From Enterobacter sp. JUb54 (GTDB taxonomy: Bacteria; Pseudomonadota; Gammaproteobacteria; Enterobacterales; Enterobacteriaceae): a stretch of 64,000 nt of DNA. This document shows, piece by piece, positions 29,040 to 37,992 of the stretch. A model generated the notes under the pieces. That model ran no database searches. It was not told the origin of the DNA and worked only from the letters and a program-made list of their open reading frames with translations. Position 1 is the first letter of the stretch, and every line of letters begins with the position of its first letter. Where the stretch lies: positions 744,001-808,000 of the forward strand of contig NZ_CP060418.1 of NCBI RefSeq assembly GCF_014298075.1, read 5' to 3'. The position numbers were made by a program, and so were the translations under genes.

Positions 29040-29957
29040 CTAACCGCCGATATGGCAATGAAATCCCAGCGATTCCACGACTTTTTTCAGCTCTGCCATT
29101 TTGTCTTCTGAGTGCGAGCCCGCCTCGCCCATCGGATAAATGCGGCCCAGCAGGCTGTATTTATTTTCCCCAAAGGTGTGATAAGGCAGCAGGTGAATGG
29201 TATCCACACCAGACATCAGGCGGGCAAATTCAGCGATGTTGCGAATCTCCTCCGGGGTGTCGTTAACGCCGGGGATCACCGGGATACGCACAATGACGTG
29301 AGTGATAAAAGAGATGCGAATCAGGTTTTCGAGGATGATGCGGTTATCGACACCCGTGTTGTGTTGATGAATGGCGGGGTTGACGGCTTTAATATCCGTC
29401 AGCGCCAGGTCGACCCACGGGAAGACATCCTCGATCACCGCTTTGGTGGTCATGCCGGTGGTCTCCATCGCCGTGTGCCAGCCTTTGGCTTTACAGGCTT
29501 TTAAGAGTTCACGGGCAAACACCGGCTGCGCCAGCGGCTCGCCGCCTGACAGCGTGATGCCGCCACCGGAGCGGCGAAATAAGTTCTCTTCTTTCTGCAA
29601 TTCGCGGACCACCTCACTGACGGTCATGCGTTTGCCTTTCATCTCCAGCGCCTGGGTCGGGCAGACGGCAGTGCATTCGCCGCACTGGATACAGCGCTCG
29701 CGGTCGATAAAAAATGGATTCTCCGGGGAAAGCGCGCGCTGCTTGCAGGCATCCACGCATTTTCCACAGCGGATACAATCGCTTTTTTTATAGATAAGCT
29801 CCGGCTGCGGGCGCTGCGATTCCGGGTTGCTGCACCACTTGCAGGCCAGCGGACAGCCTTTGAAAAAGGGGATCGTGCGGATGCCGGGGCCATCATGCAG
29901 GGAGTAGCGTTGAATGTTGAATAACACGCCTTCGGTATCGTATTCGACTCTGTTCAT
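29040..29957 (-). CDS. Radical-SAM activase of the glycyl-radical diol dehydratase
   Basis: A 305-aa glycyl-radical-enzyme activating enzyme. The radical-SAM cluster motif is CxxxCxxC in 'FFKGCPLACKWCSNPESQ' (about 31-48). A ferredoxin-like insert with two 4Fe-4S motifs follows ('CIRCGKCVDACKQ' and 'CIQCGECTAVCPT'), then the SAM-binding 'GGGITLSGGEPLAQP'. It transfers a hydrogen from the partner's glycine to the SAM-derived radical. The ATG at 29957 is preferred to a TTG five codons upstream. It follows the dehydratase gene by 109 bp and is its dedicated partner. Confidence 0.93.
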   Translation of the reverse strand: MNRVEYDTEGVLFNIQRYSLHDGPGIRTIPFFKGCPLACKWCSNPESQRPQPELIYKKSDCIRCGKCVDACKQRALSPENPFFIDRERCIQCGECTAVCPTQALEMKGKRMTVSEVVRELQKEENLFRRSGGGITLSGGEPLAQPVFARELLKACKAKGWHTAMETTGMTTKAVIEDVFPWVDLALTDIKAVNPAIHQHNTGVDNRIILENLIRISFITHVIVRIPVIPGVNDTPEEIRNIAEFARLMSGVDTIHLLPYHTFGENKYSLLGRIYPMGEAGSHSEDKMAELKKVVESLGFHCHIGG

Positions 29958-30066
29958 AACATCACTCGTCAAAAAAGCGACCTCCAGGCAACAGCAAGTC
30001 AGCCGCTAAAATCGGGTCTGATACAGGGCCACACGTCGCCGTATGGCCCTGGCAGGTCAGGCAAAA

Positions 30067-32610
30067 TCAGAATTGCTGCTCGGTACGGCTGATGATGTCA
30101 TCCTGGACTTCTTTTGCCAGTACCACGAACTGCGCGCTATAGCCCGCGACGCGCACCACCAGATCCTGGTGCTGTTGCGGATTTTTCTGCGCTTCCAGCA
30201 AGGTGTTGCGGTCGATAACGTTAAACTGGACGTGCATCCCTTTCTTATCGAAGTAGTTACGCACCAGCCCGCCGAAGTTGCGCAGACCTTTTTCTCCCGC
30301 CAGCGAAGAGGGGAGGAATTTCTGGTTGTAGAGCGTGCCGTTCGAAGCGATAAAGTGATCCAGTTTGGCTACCGAGTTGGCGGCAGCGGTTGGGCCGAGG
30401 GTGTCTTTCCCCTGGCGCGGCGATACGCCATCGGCCAGCGGCTCTTTCGCCAGACGGCCGTCCGGCAGGGCGCTGACGTCCTTACCAAACAGCACGTTCG
30501 CCGACACCGGATAGATACCGGCCTGGAAACGCCCGCCGCGTGGGTTGGTGTATTTCTCCACTTCCTGGCAGTAGATCAGCGCGCAGTTGCGGGCGACCAG
30601 ATCCACCTCGTCGATGTCGTTACCAAAGCACGGCGTATTTTCCAGAATGTGGCGAATCTCTTCGTAACGCGGATTCCCTGCGGATGGCGCAGGGCTGGCG
30701 CTGGCGAGCTGGCGATAGACCTCGTTTTTAATCGCCGCCGGATCCAGCGAACCATGCTGGTCGATAATGCGTTTCACCACCTCGTAAACATCCTGCTCGC
30801 CCAACGACGATTTCGCCGCTGCGGAATGCGGGGTGCCGCCGACCGGGTAGCCAAAGTTGGCATCCAGCGCCCCCTTCAGTTCCTGAAGCGTCAGGCGACG
30901 ATCTTCGAAGACCTGTTTCTGGATGGCGTAGACCGAGTCGCCGGTATCGGCGATGCCGAAGGCCTGCGGGCCGGTAAAGTTGTAGATCGCGCCGCCTTCC
31001 TGCAGGGATTTTCCGCGCCCGATACAGTCATCCACCAGCGCCGATAAGAACGGCAGCGGGCAACGTTCGCCGTGGGCGATGTCGACGCTGTTGCACGCTT
31101 CAACCAGCTGGTGGACAAAGTGCGCCATCTGCTGTTTGAAGGCGGCGTAGAAGTCGTTCATGCCGCTGTACTGGGTCATTTCGCCGGTCATTGGACCGAG
31201 CTGCTTGCTGCCGGAACGCCCGTTGTTGAGCGTGATTTCCAGCACCTTCGCCACGTTGAAGAAGGCGGCGTCGTGCCAGCCTTCGGTGCGGTGCGGCGCC
31301 TGCGGCTCTACGCACCCGATAATGCAGTAGTCGCGCGCATCGTGCAGGGAGACGCCCCGGTTTTGCAGCGCCGGAATGATCACTTCGTCGTTGTACATGG
31401 CCGGGACGCCCAGCCCCAGACGCACCAGTTCGCAGGCGCGGTAGAGGAACTCGTCCGGCGTGCCCTGCCAGACGCGAATGGAGAAAGAGGGTTGCGGCAG
31501 GCGGACGTGGGCCGTGGCTTCCATACACATGTAGGTTAACGGGTTAGTGGCATCGCGACCGTCTTCCGTCTGACCGCCGACGCACAGGTTCTGGAACACC
31601 GCGTAACCGGCGAAGGCCTGGGCGGAAATTTCGTCGCGGGTTTTGTTGATATCGTTCAGCTTGATCCAGCAGCAGTCCACCAGCTCCTGGGCAAATTCGC
31701 TGCTGATGGCGGTATCCGCCGCCAGGTAGGGATACATGTACTGGTCGAAACGGCCGGGAGAGATCGAGTGACCGCTGGACTCAATCTGCAGCATGCTCTG
31801 AATAAACCAGAACGTCTGGCAGGCTTCCCAGAAGGTGGTCGCGCCGTATTCCGGCACGCGAGTACAGTTATTGGCAATCTGTTCCAGCTCGCGCTGACGG
31901 GTCGGATCGCGTTCTTCGCGGGCCAGACGGGTAGCTTCCTGAGCGTAGCGGTGCGCGAAGTTGATCGCTGCCTGATAGCTCACAATAACGGCGTGGTAGA
32001 ACTGCTCTTTCTTGATGTAATCCGGGCTGCTGCGGTCGAGGCGCTCCAGCGCGCGATTGACCTCATCAATGATCCCGCGGAAGCCGATTTTTAGCACCTT
32101 GCCATAGTCGACGCTGACGTGTCCGACGCCGCCAAAGAAGTAGTTGCCCACCGTGAAAACGCCGTTGCCCATGCTCTCTTTGGTCCCTTCGGACATATAA
32201 GACGCGGCGAGCGAACTGGTGGTTTTACCCGGCCAGTATTTAAACGCCTGGTGCAGTTCATCGGCGGTTTTTTTCTCAATAATAAACGGGTCGGCAACCC
32301 GCTTCTCCATGGTGTCGAATTCTTTTTCAACCCAGTCATAAGAGAATTCAGGACATATTTCCGTCGAGCGTGGATTAATTGTGACAGCGCCGACAATTAA
32401 TTCATCAGGACGAATAGTGACCGGCAGCTCATTAAATATTTTCTCAACCACTTTGGCCCGGCGCATAATAGCTGGCAGCTGTTCGTTTTCTTTATAAGCT
32501 TCGGTTGCCAGCACCGCACGTTCAGATTCGACATAAGGTTTAGCATGCAGAATCATATTTTTAAGTCTGACGACACGGTCGGTCGGATGAGTAAAACCTT
32601 TTTCTAACAT
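30067..32610 (-). CDS. B12-independent glycyl-radical diol dehydratase
   Basis: An 847-aa glycyl-radical enzyme. The active-site Cys-Val-Glu is in 'YCIIGCVEPQAPHRTEGWHDAAFFN'. The TEGWHD continuation and 'VGHVSVDYGKVLKIGF' (about 165) give the Glu, His and Asp used by glycerol/1,2-propanediol dehydratases and do not match choline TMA-lyase. The radical loop is 'VVRVAGYSAQF' near residue 822. It should dehydrate 1,2-propanediol to propionaldehyde or glycerol to 3-hydroxypropionaldehyde. An AGGGAG site precedes the ATG. There is no N-terminal extension, so how it is encapsulated is not evident. The surroundings fit a GRM3-type locus. Confidence 0.93.
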   Translation of the reverse strand: MLEKGFTHPTDRVVRLKNMILHAKPYVESERAVLATEAYKENEQLPAIMRRAKVVEKIFNELPVTIRPDELIVGAVTINPRSTEICPEFSYDWVEKEFDTMEKRVADPFIIEKKTADELHQAFKYWPGKTTSSLAASYMSEGTKESMGNGVFTVGNYFFGGVGHVSVDYGKVLKIGFRGIIDEVNRALERLDRSSPDYIKKEQFYHAVIVSYQAAINFAHRYAQEATRLAREERDPTRQRELEQIANNCTRVPEYGATTFWEACQTFWFIQSMLQIESSGHSISPGRFDQYMYPYLAADTAISSEFAQELVDCCWIKLNDINKTRDEISAQAFAGYAVFQNLCVGGQTEDGRDATNPLTYMCMEATAHVRLPQPSFSIRVWQGTPDEFLYRACELVRLGLGVPAMYNDEVIIPALQNRGVSLHDARDYCIIGCVEPQAPHRTEGWHDAAFFNVAKVLEITLNNGRSGSKQLGPMTGEMTQYSGMNDFYAAFKQQMAHFVHQLVEACNSVDIAHGERCPLPFLSALVDDCIGRGKSLQEGGAIYNFTGPQAFGIADTGDSVYAIQKQVFEDRRLTLQELKGALDANFGYPVGGTPHSAAAKSSLGEQDVYEVVKRIIDQHGSLDPAAIKNEVYRQLASASPAPSAGNPRYEEIRHILENTPCFGNDIDEVDLVARNCALIYCQEVEKYTNPRGGRFQAGIYPVSANVLFGKDVSALPDGRLAKEPLADGVSPRQGKDTLGPTAAANSVAKLDHFIASNGTLYNQKFLPSSLAGEKGLRNFGGLVRNYFDKKGMHVQFNVIDRNTLLEAQKNPQQHQDLVVRVAGYSAQFVVLAKEVQDDIISRTEQQF

Positions 32611-32787
32611 ACAGTAACTCCCTAAATGATATATACCTGTTGTCTTTCAATGAGCAGGGGTGTTGGCTGCATCTTGAAAGCCCTGTGGTATACGCGTGGT
32701 TAATAACCACATCTGAATTTTGTTTACCTGACGGAAGTGCCGGGTACGTGAGTTAATCGATAATCTTGTTGCCGGTTAAATAAACGC

Positions 32788-33102
32788 TCAGAAAGGACTG
32801 TCGTCATCCTCAATAATACGCATGGCTTCATTTACCGCGGCGATTTCGCCGAATAGCGCCAGCGTCGTAATATGTTGCGGACAGCTGCCAAAGATCTCCG
32901 ATACCGCCACATGTGCACTTTTACTTGCCAGGTCTGCGTAAAAATAGAGGTCCGGTACTGGCAACATCATCAACCCGATGGCGTCAATGCGCAGACCTTC
33001 CAGCCGGTTGCGCGCTTCCGAAGGCATACGCCTTTTGAGCATGGCGAGCGTTTCCGGCGTGGGCGCGTTGATAATGCGTTTTTTCATGATCGAGTCAGCC
33101 AT
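32788..33102 (-). CDS. GrpU-like BMC shell protein with pore cysteine motif
   Basis: A 104-aa single-BMC-domain protein that is divergent and probably permuted relative to PduA types. It contains 'IFGSCPQHITTLALFG' (about 71-86). The GxCPQ-type motif is the mark of GrpU, a glycyl-radical microcompartment shell protein reported to bind an iron-sulfur cluster at the hexamer pore. The start at 33102 is 10 nt after the aldehyde dehydrogenase stop with a GGA site; a longer reading would overlap that gene. The acidic end EDDD may face the lumen. A role in electron transfer across the shell is inference. Confidence 0.75.
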   Translation of the reverse strand: MADSIMKKRIINAPTPETLAMLKRRMPSEARNRLEGLRIDAIGLMMLPVPDLYFYADLASKSAHVAVSEIFGSCPQHITTLALFGEIAAVNEAMRIIEDDDSPF

Positions 33103-33112
33103 CCTGCGTCCG

Positions 33113-34621
33113 TCAACGAATATTGAGCGCTTCAACCATCACACAGCGGCGGTGTCTGGCGTACGAGCGGGCCGAAGTCAGACCTTCACCGGTGGGGCCG
33201 GCGATGGTAAAGGTCGCGTGACCTTCACCGCCGACGCCTAACCCGGCGTAGGACGGGCCGTTTTTGACAAAAATAGTGGTCTGGATCAGTCGCGCCATTT
33301 TGGTCAGTTTTTCGACGTTGGTGGAGTGCATCATGGCCGTGTGGCGATGACCATGTTCAACTTTTACCGCCAGGTCGATGGCTTCATCGACGTTTTCAAC
33401 CCGCACCACCGGCAACACCGGCATCATTAATTCATGCACGACGAAGGGGTGATCGCGCTCGGTTTCCATCAGGATAACTTTGATCTCTTCCGGTACGCTG
33501 ATGCCGATTTGCTGCAGAATGTAGCGCGCATCTTTCCCGACAAATGCGGTGCTCGGGCCATTGCCTTTTTCATTCAGCACCAGCGTCTGCAGTTGCTGAA
33601 TATGCTGCTTGTCGCACAGCAGCCAGGCGCCGCTTTTTTTCATGCAGTGAATGAGATAGTCCGCCACCTCATTGACGACAATGACCTCTTTTTCCGCCAC
33701 GCAGGGTAGGTTGTTGTCGAAGCTGCAGCCGTTGATGATGTCCCGGGCGGCTTTTTCGATATTGGCGGTTTCATCCACCACGACAGGGGGATTGCCTGCA
33801 CCAGCGCCAATCGCTTTCTTGCCGGATGACATCACGGTTTTCACGATTCCCGGCCCGCCGGTGGCGACCAGCATGTTGATACGCGGATCGCCGATTAAGG
33901 CATTGGTGTTGTCAATCGACGGGTTGGCGACCGTTACCACCAGATTGGCGGGCGCGCCGAGGCGAGCCAGTTGCTGATTAATTAACGTGACGCAGTGCAG
34001 CGACACCTGACGTGAACGCGGGTGTGGGCTAAATACCACGGCGTTGCCTGCCGCCAGCATCCCGATGGTGTTGTTGATGATGGTTTCGGTCGGATTGGTG
34101 GTCGGGGTGATCGAGCCAATCACGCCATAGGCGGAATATTCGGTTAATGTCAGACCGCCGTCGCCGCTGATCGCCGCGGTGGTGAGGTCTTCAATCCCCG
34201 GGGTTTTTTGCGCGGCCACGCGGTTTTTCACCAGCTTGTCGGCATAATTTCCCATTCCGGTCTCTGCTACCGCCATGGTAGAGAGGGTATGCAGGATCTC
34301 TTCCTGCAGGAAAAACTGGCGAATACCATTAACAAAGCCGGCGCGATCCTGCATTGAGCAGTGGCGATACTGGATGTACGCCTGCTGCGCTGCGGTAATT
34401 GCGGCATCCATGGTGGCAAAAACACCGTCTCCTGAGGCACTGTCGACAACGTTGGCAGTTTCGCTACGGCTGGCGAGCACGCTGGCGACAATCGCATCGA
34501 TGTTGCTGCTTTCGAGCGACGATGCGGCTGTCGTGGCGCGTGGCTCAGGGTCCGGCGCGGTCGTTTTGGTGTATTTACTCAGCACGCGGGAGACGGCCTG
34601 AGTAATATCAAGATCGTTCAT
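33113..34621 (-). CDS. CoA-acylating aldehyde dehydrogenase (PduP-like)
   Basis: A 502-aa enzyme oxidising propionaldehyde (or another aldehyde) with NAD+ and CoA to the acyl-CoA. The first 18 residues ('DITQAVSRVLSKYTK') form an amphipathic helix of the microcompartment-targeting type, followed by a Ser/Ala/Asp-rich linker to about residue 60. The catalytic Cys is in 'CSFDNNLPCVAEKEVIV' (about 280), and the nucleotide loop is 'VATGGPGIVKTVMSSGKKAIGAGAGNPPVVVD'. AGGAAG precedes the ATG. It links the dehydratase to PduL. Confidence 0.93.
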   Translation of the reverse strand: MNDLDITQAVSRVLSKYTKTTAPDPEPRATTAASSLESSNIDAIVASVLASRSETANVVDSASGDGVFATMDAAITAAQQAYIQYRHCSMQDRAGFVNGIRQFFLQEEILHTLSTMAVAETGMGNYADKLVKNRVAAQKTPGIEDLTTAAISGDGGLTLTEYSAYGVIGSITPTTNPTETIINNTIGMLAAGNAVVFSPHPRSRQVSLHCVTLINQQLARLGAPANLVVTVANPSIDNTNALIGDPRINMLVATGGPGIVKTVMSSGKKAIGAGAGNPPVVVDETANIEKAARDIINGCSFDNNLPCVAEKEVIVVNEVADYLIHCMKKSGAWLLCDKQHIQQLQTLVLNEKGNGPSTAFVGKDARYILQQIGISVPEEIKVILMETERDHPFVVHELMMPVLPVVRVENVDEAIDLAVKVEHGHRHTAMMHSTNVEKLTKMARLIQTTIFVKNGPSYAGLGVGGEGHATFTIAGPTGEGLTSARSYARHRRCVMVEALNIR

Positions 34622-34662
34622 GCTGTATCTTCCTTACTTCGCTTCGCTCGTGACTGCCACCG

Positions 34663-35448
34663 TCAAATGTACGGCGTGGTGGTTGATGTGATGGGGGCCG
34701 GGTCGAGCGTGGCCAGCAGTTGTTTTCCGACGTCCCGGGCGGCAATCACCGCCTGGCGTACCGCGCCGGAATCACCGGCAAAGGTGAAGATCACTTCGTT
34801 ACTGAAGCTGGTGCCGTGCGCCGGACTGGCGTAGCCCACCGGCTCGATAACCGCGGCTTTTGCCGCCGCATCGGCCACCACGATGCCAATCGCCGCCGGT
34901 GACGCGCAGGTCATCCCGAAGGATTTGCCTATCGGGGCACCGAACGCTTTGTTCAGGGCGTTGCTGGCGCGGGCGGTGTACTGGAACTCCAGATGACCGG
35001 CCGGGGAGCCATAAACGTCGCCCATGGTGCGCTGAATTTCGCCCAGGGCGACTTCCACCGCGCGGCGTACATCGGAAACATCGGAGGCGCCGAAAACGAT
35101 CAGGCAGCCATGTCCACCGCCACCCTCGGTATCGCGAGCCAGCTCAATCGACAGAATTTCGCTGTTGGTGGCTTTAATGGCTTCATCCGCCGCAAAGATA
35201 TGCGGGCCGGCCCCGGTACGGGCGCCAAGAATACCGATTGAGCGATATTTCTTGTCGATGTTCATAACTTCATGTAATTGATGATCGACATTGGCAATGA
35301 CTAATCCAATGGTATGCCCGAGGGCGGTCCCGACAAATTCGGTTAAACCGCAGCCAATAAAGCTGGCCGCCGTTTTGTTATTTGCGCGATCATCAGTCTG
35401 CTGGTGCATTACTTCAGATATAATCTGCTCAACAAGATTATCTCTCAT
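34663..35448 (-). CDS. BMC-T (tandem BMC) shell protein, PduB-like
   Basis: A 261-aa trimer-forming shell protein with two BMC domains: residues about 30-130 ('FVGTALGHTIGLVIANVDHQL') and about 140-250 ('IGKSFGMTCASPAAIGIVVADAAAKAA'). The N-terminal 'NLVEQIISEVMHQ' helix matches the PduB leader that tethers shell to core. BMC-T trimers form larger, possibly gated pores for substrate or cofactors. It lies 21 nt after the BMC-H gene. Confidence 0.9.
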   Translation of the reverse strand: MRDNLVEQIISEVMHQQTDDRANNKTAASFIGCGLTEFVGTALGHTIGLVIANVDHQLHEVMNIDKKYRSIGILGARTGAGPHIFAADEAIKATNSEILSIELARDTEGGGGHGCLIVFGASDVSDVRRAVEVALGEIQRTMGDVYGSPAGHLEFQYTARASNALNKAFGAPIGKSFGMTCASPAAIGIVVADAAAKAAVIEPVGYASPAHGTSFSNEVIFTFAGDSGAVRQAVIAARDVGKQLLATLDPAPITSTTTPYI

Positions 35449-35469
35449 GGTCGGTATCCTCTGGCTTTA

Positions 35470-35751
35470 TTAACTGATCGCTTTCGGCAGGATTTTTTCC
35501 ACTTCGATATGCGGGCGTGGAATAACGTGTACGGAGACCAGTTCACCCACTTTAGTGGCTGCCGCTGAGCCTGCATCCGTGGCCGCTTTTACTGCTCCGA
35601 CGTCGCCGCGAACCATTACGGTCACCAGGCCAGAACCAATTTTTTCATAACCAACCAGGGTCACGTTGGCGGATTTCACCATGGTATCTGCGGCTTCAAT
35701 TGCGGATACCAGACCTTTTGTTTCAACCATACCTAATGCTTCTTGTTGCAT
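35470..35751 (-). CDS. BMC-H major shell protein (PduA/PduJ-like)
   Basis: A 93-aa canonical BMC-H protein: '[57 protein letters not shown]' with the pore region 'KIGSGL', and a C-terminal '[15 protein letters not shown]' strand as in PduA. It is likely the most abundant shell tile. A GAGG site precedes the ATG, and about 200 bp of non-coding sequence upstream suggests its own promoter. Confidence 0.95.
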   Translation of the reverse strand: MQQEALGMVETKGLVSAIEAADTMVKSANVTLVGYEKIGSGLVTVMVRGDVGAVKAATDAGSAAATKVGELVSVHVIPRPHIEVEKILPKAIS

Positions 35752-35853
35752 AACGACCTCAATATTTCCAGGTGAGAGTAAAAGTAAGTCATGAAATAAC
35801 CACAGCGGTTGAGTTCATCGACTTAATAAATTCATGCACTACGATGTTATTGC

Positions 35854-35867
35854 GCGATGGACAAAAT
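35854..35867. promoter_or_regulatory. Candidate activator site before the BMC-H gene (copy 1)
   Basis: GCGATGGACAAAAT, 103 bp upstream of the minus-strand BMC-H start, is repeated exactly at 40822-40835 upstream of the alcohol dehydrogenase gene. Two identical 14-mers in two promoter-sized spacers of one locus suggest a shared regulator, most simply the AraC-type response regulator. Confidence 0.45.
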
Positions 35868-35952
35868 GTTTTGCCCGTCAGAGAGACTTTCTTGTTTTCC
35901 GCTTTTCGGCTGGACAATAAAATCCTCCCCGAATGACAAGGACGGAAAACGC

Positions 35953-37164
35953 TCAGGCGGCGCCTTCCAGCTGCGGGGCGAGCGCCGCCGCATCTTGCGC
36001 AATCATCTGCTCTTCATTGGTGGGGATCACCGCGACAACCGGCGACTCCGGGCGCGAAATGATCCCCTGCCGACCGCCGACCATTTGCGCATTGCTGTCC
36101 GGGTCGAGCTGCACCCCAAAGATCGCCAGCCGCTCGGCGGTCAGCTCGCGCACCAGCGCTGAGTTTTCCCCGATACCGCCGGTAAAGATCAGGGCGTCGA
36201 AGCGATGCAGGGAGGCAAGATGGGCGCCAAGATGGCGGGCAAGACGGTGAACCATGACATCAATCGCCAGGGTTGCCCGGGGATCGCCGTGGCTGCGGGC
36301 CTCCTGTAACGTGCGGCAATCGCTGGAAAGACCCGACAGGCCAAACAGTCCGGCTTCGTTATTGGCCATGTTGTACAGCGATTCGATTGTCTGTCCGGTG
36401 CAGCGGGCGATATAGGCCGCGGCGCCTAAATCCAGGTCGCCGCAGCGGGTTCCCATCACCAGGCCCTCGAGCGGCGTCATGCCCATCGAGGTATCCACGC
36501 TGTGGCCGTTTTTGACCGCGCAGACCGACGAGCCATTGCCGAGATGGGCGATCAGAATGCCGTGGTCAGTGGGATCCAGTCCCAGGCGCTCGACGGCTTC
36601 GGCGGCGATAAAGCGGTGAGACGTGCCATGAAAGCCGTAGCGCCTGACCTGCAGCTGCTGTAAATAGGTCAACGGAATGGCGTAGGTGTAGGCTTCCGGC
36701 GGCAGCGTCTGATGAAAGGCGGTATCAAATACCGCAACCTGCGGCAGTTCGGGGAGCAGCGCCATCGCCGCCTCAATCCCTATCAGGTTGGCTGGATTGT
36801 GCAGCGGTGCCAGCGCCGATAGTTCGCGGATCCGCTCGATGACCGTCGGCGTCAGGCGCACCGAGTGCTTGAAATCACTCCCGCCGTGTGCCACCCGATG
36901 GCCGATGGCGCCCACATCCGGCAGCAGCGCCAGCGCGTCGAGCCGGACGAACAGCGCTTGCAGCGCGCAGTTATGGCTGGCGCCCTGAAGCGCCTCGCTG
37001 GTTTTATTTCCCGCCGCATCTTTAAAGGTGATGCTGGCGTCCTGTAGACCGAGCTTCTCCGCGATCCCGGAGAGCACCGGGGTGTGCTGGTTGCGCGGAA
37101 TAACGGAAAACTTAAGGGACGATGACCCACAGTTGATAACCAGAACCAGTGACGCTGACGACAT
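35953..37164 (-). CDS. Propionate/acetate kinase of the microcompartment locus (PduW-like)
   Basis: A 403-aa acyl-phosphate kinase of the same family as TdcD. '[17 protein letters not shown]' opens the protein; '[14 protein letters not shown]', 'HLGNGSSVCAV' and '[16 protein letters not shown]' are the active-site and adenosine motifs. It converts the acyl phosphate made by PduL to the acid with ATP formation. There is no targeting helix, so it probably acts in the cytosol. It lies 26 bp after the DUF336 gene. Confidence 0.92.
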   Translation of the reverse strand: MSSASLVLVINCGSSSLKFSVIPRNQHTPVLSGIAEKLGLQDASITFKDAAGNKTSEALQGASHNCALQALFVRLDALALLPDVGAIGHRVAHGGSDFKHSVRLTPTVIERIRELSALAPLHNPANLIGIEAAMALLPELPQVAVFDTAFHQTLPPEAYTYAIPLTYLQQLQVRRYGFHGTSHRFIAAEAVERLGLDPTDHGILIAHLGNGSSVCAVKNGHSVDTSMGMTPLEGLVMGTRCGDLDLGAAAYIARCTGQTIESLYNMANNEAGLFGLSGLSSDCRTLQEARSHGDPRATLAIDVMVHRLARHLGAHLASLHRFDALIFTGGIGENSALVRELTAERLAIFGVQLDPDSNAQMVGGRQGIISRPESPVVAVIPTNEEQMIAQDAAALAPQLEGAA

Positions 37165-37190
37165 AAAGACCCCTGCTGTAGCTGTGTTGT

Positions 37191-37700
37191 TTAGAAAGAT
37201 TCATTGAATGGTGTGAGTGAAAACCGCTCGCGGCTAAAACGCGCCAGGGTCTGGGTGGCAATTGTCATGTCTTCCTCGACGCTCCCACCGCTGATCCCGA
37301 TAGCGCCGAGCAAGACGCCACCCGACCAGCAGGGCAGCCCACCGCCAACGCAGCAGAGACCTTGCGCGTGCTGCAGACCATACAGGCTGGCACCGGGCTG
37401 TACGTCGCCCGCGAGCTGCTGGGTCGGCATTCTGAGAGCGACCGCGCTCCACGCCTTTTGCGTCGCCAGGGTATGGCTGATCAGCAGAGCGTTATCCTGA
37501 CTAAAGAAGTAACGCTGCAGGCCGTGGGCATCCACCAGGCTGAAAACGATGGGCACGTGCAGCTCGTTCGCGGCGGCTTCGGCATAGCGGGCCAGAGAGG
37601 CCGCATCCGTCAGGCTCAGCGAGGCCGGAGGCGAGGTTAACTGACGGGTAATCGCCTCATTGATACAGCGATCGAGATCGGCATCCGGGGTGGGGCGCAT
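37191..37700 (-). CDS. DUF336 / GlcG-HbpS domain protein (PduO C-terminal domain-like)
   Basis: A 169-aa protein consisting of a single DUF336 domain. The N-terminal helix 'SLTDAASLARYAEAAANEL' leads into 'VPIVFSLVDAHGLQRYFF', and 'ASLYGLQHAQGLCCVGGGLPCWSGGVLLGAIGISGGSVEEDMTIA' is typical. In the Pdu system this domain is the C-terminal half of PduO and binds haem; here it stands alone and the adenosyltransferase half is absent, which fits a B12-independent pathway. GGAGGAG lies before the ATG. A redox or haem-related role is inferred. Confidence 0.85.
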   Translation of the reverse strand: MRPTPDADLDRCINEAITRQLTSPPASLSLTDAASLARYAEAAANELHVPIVFSLVDAHGLQRYFFSQDNALLISHTLATQKAWSAVALRMPTQQLAGDVQPGASLYGLQHAQGLCCVGGGLPCWSGGVLLGAIGISGGSVEEDMTIATQTLARFSRERFSLTPFNESF

Positions 37701-37719
37701 GGTGTCTCCTCCGTGGCGC

Positions 37720-37992
37720 TTACAGGGCGTTCAGATCGAGCGAGTCGACGATACCGACCACGGCGGCATCAATGACGGAATGCTCTTTGCTGGTGGTCAT
37801 CCGCGCGGAGCTGCCGGTGGTGACGATCACCGTTTCGCCATTTCCCGCGCCGACAAAGTCGACGGCGACCTGTGCCGTGCCGGTGGGCTGATAGTGTTCA
37901 TCCAGGCGGGCGACAATCAGTAATTTCGCGCCGTTGAGCGAGGCATGTTTGGTGGTTGAAACCAGCGCCCCGGTTACTTTTGCCAGATACAT
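37720..37992 (-). CDS. BMC-P pentameric vertex protein (EutN/PduN/CcmL family)
   Basis: A 90-aa shell vertex protein: 'MYLAKVTGALVSTTKHASLNGAKLLIVARLD' with the conserved glycine loop 'VDFVGAGNGETVIVTTGSSAR'. Pentamers close the corners of the polyhedral shell. GCAGGAGG precedes the ATG, which overlaps the end of the flavoprotein gene by 19 nt, so translation is coupled. Confidence 0.95.
   Translation of the reverse strand: MYLAKVTGALVSTTKHASLNGAKLLIVARLDEHYQPTGTAQVAVDFVGAGNGETVIVTTGSSARMTTSKEHSVIDAAVVGIVDSLDLNAL

Noticed and set aside
30067-32610. Choline trimethylamine-lyase (CutC) for the large glycyl-radical enzyme
   Set aside because: The residues after the CVE motif (TEGWHD) and the GHVSVDYGK segment match diol/glycerol dehydratases, and the neighbours include a glycerol facilitator and a PocR-type sensor rather than choline transport genes.
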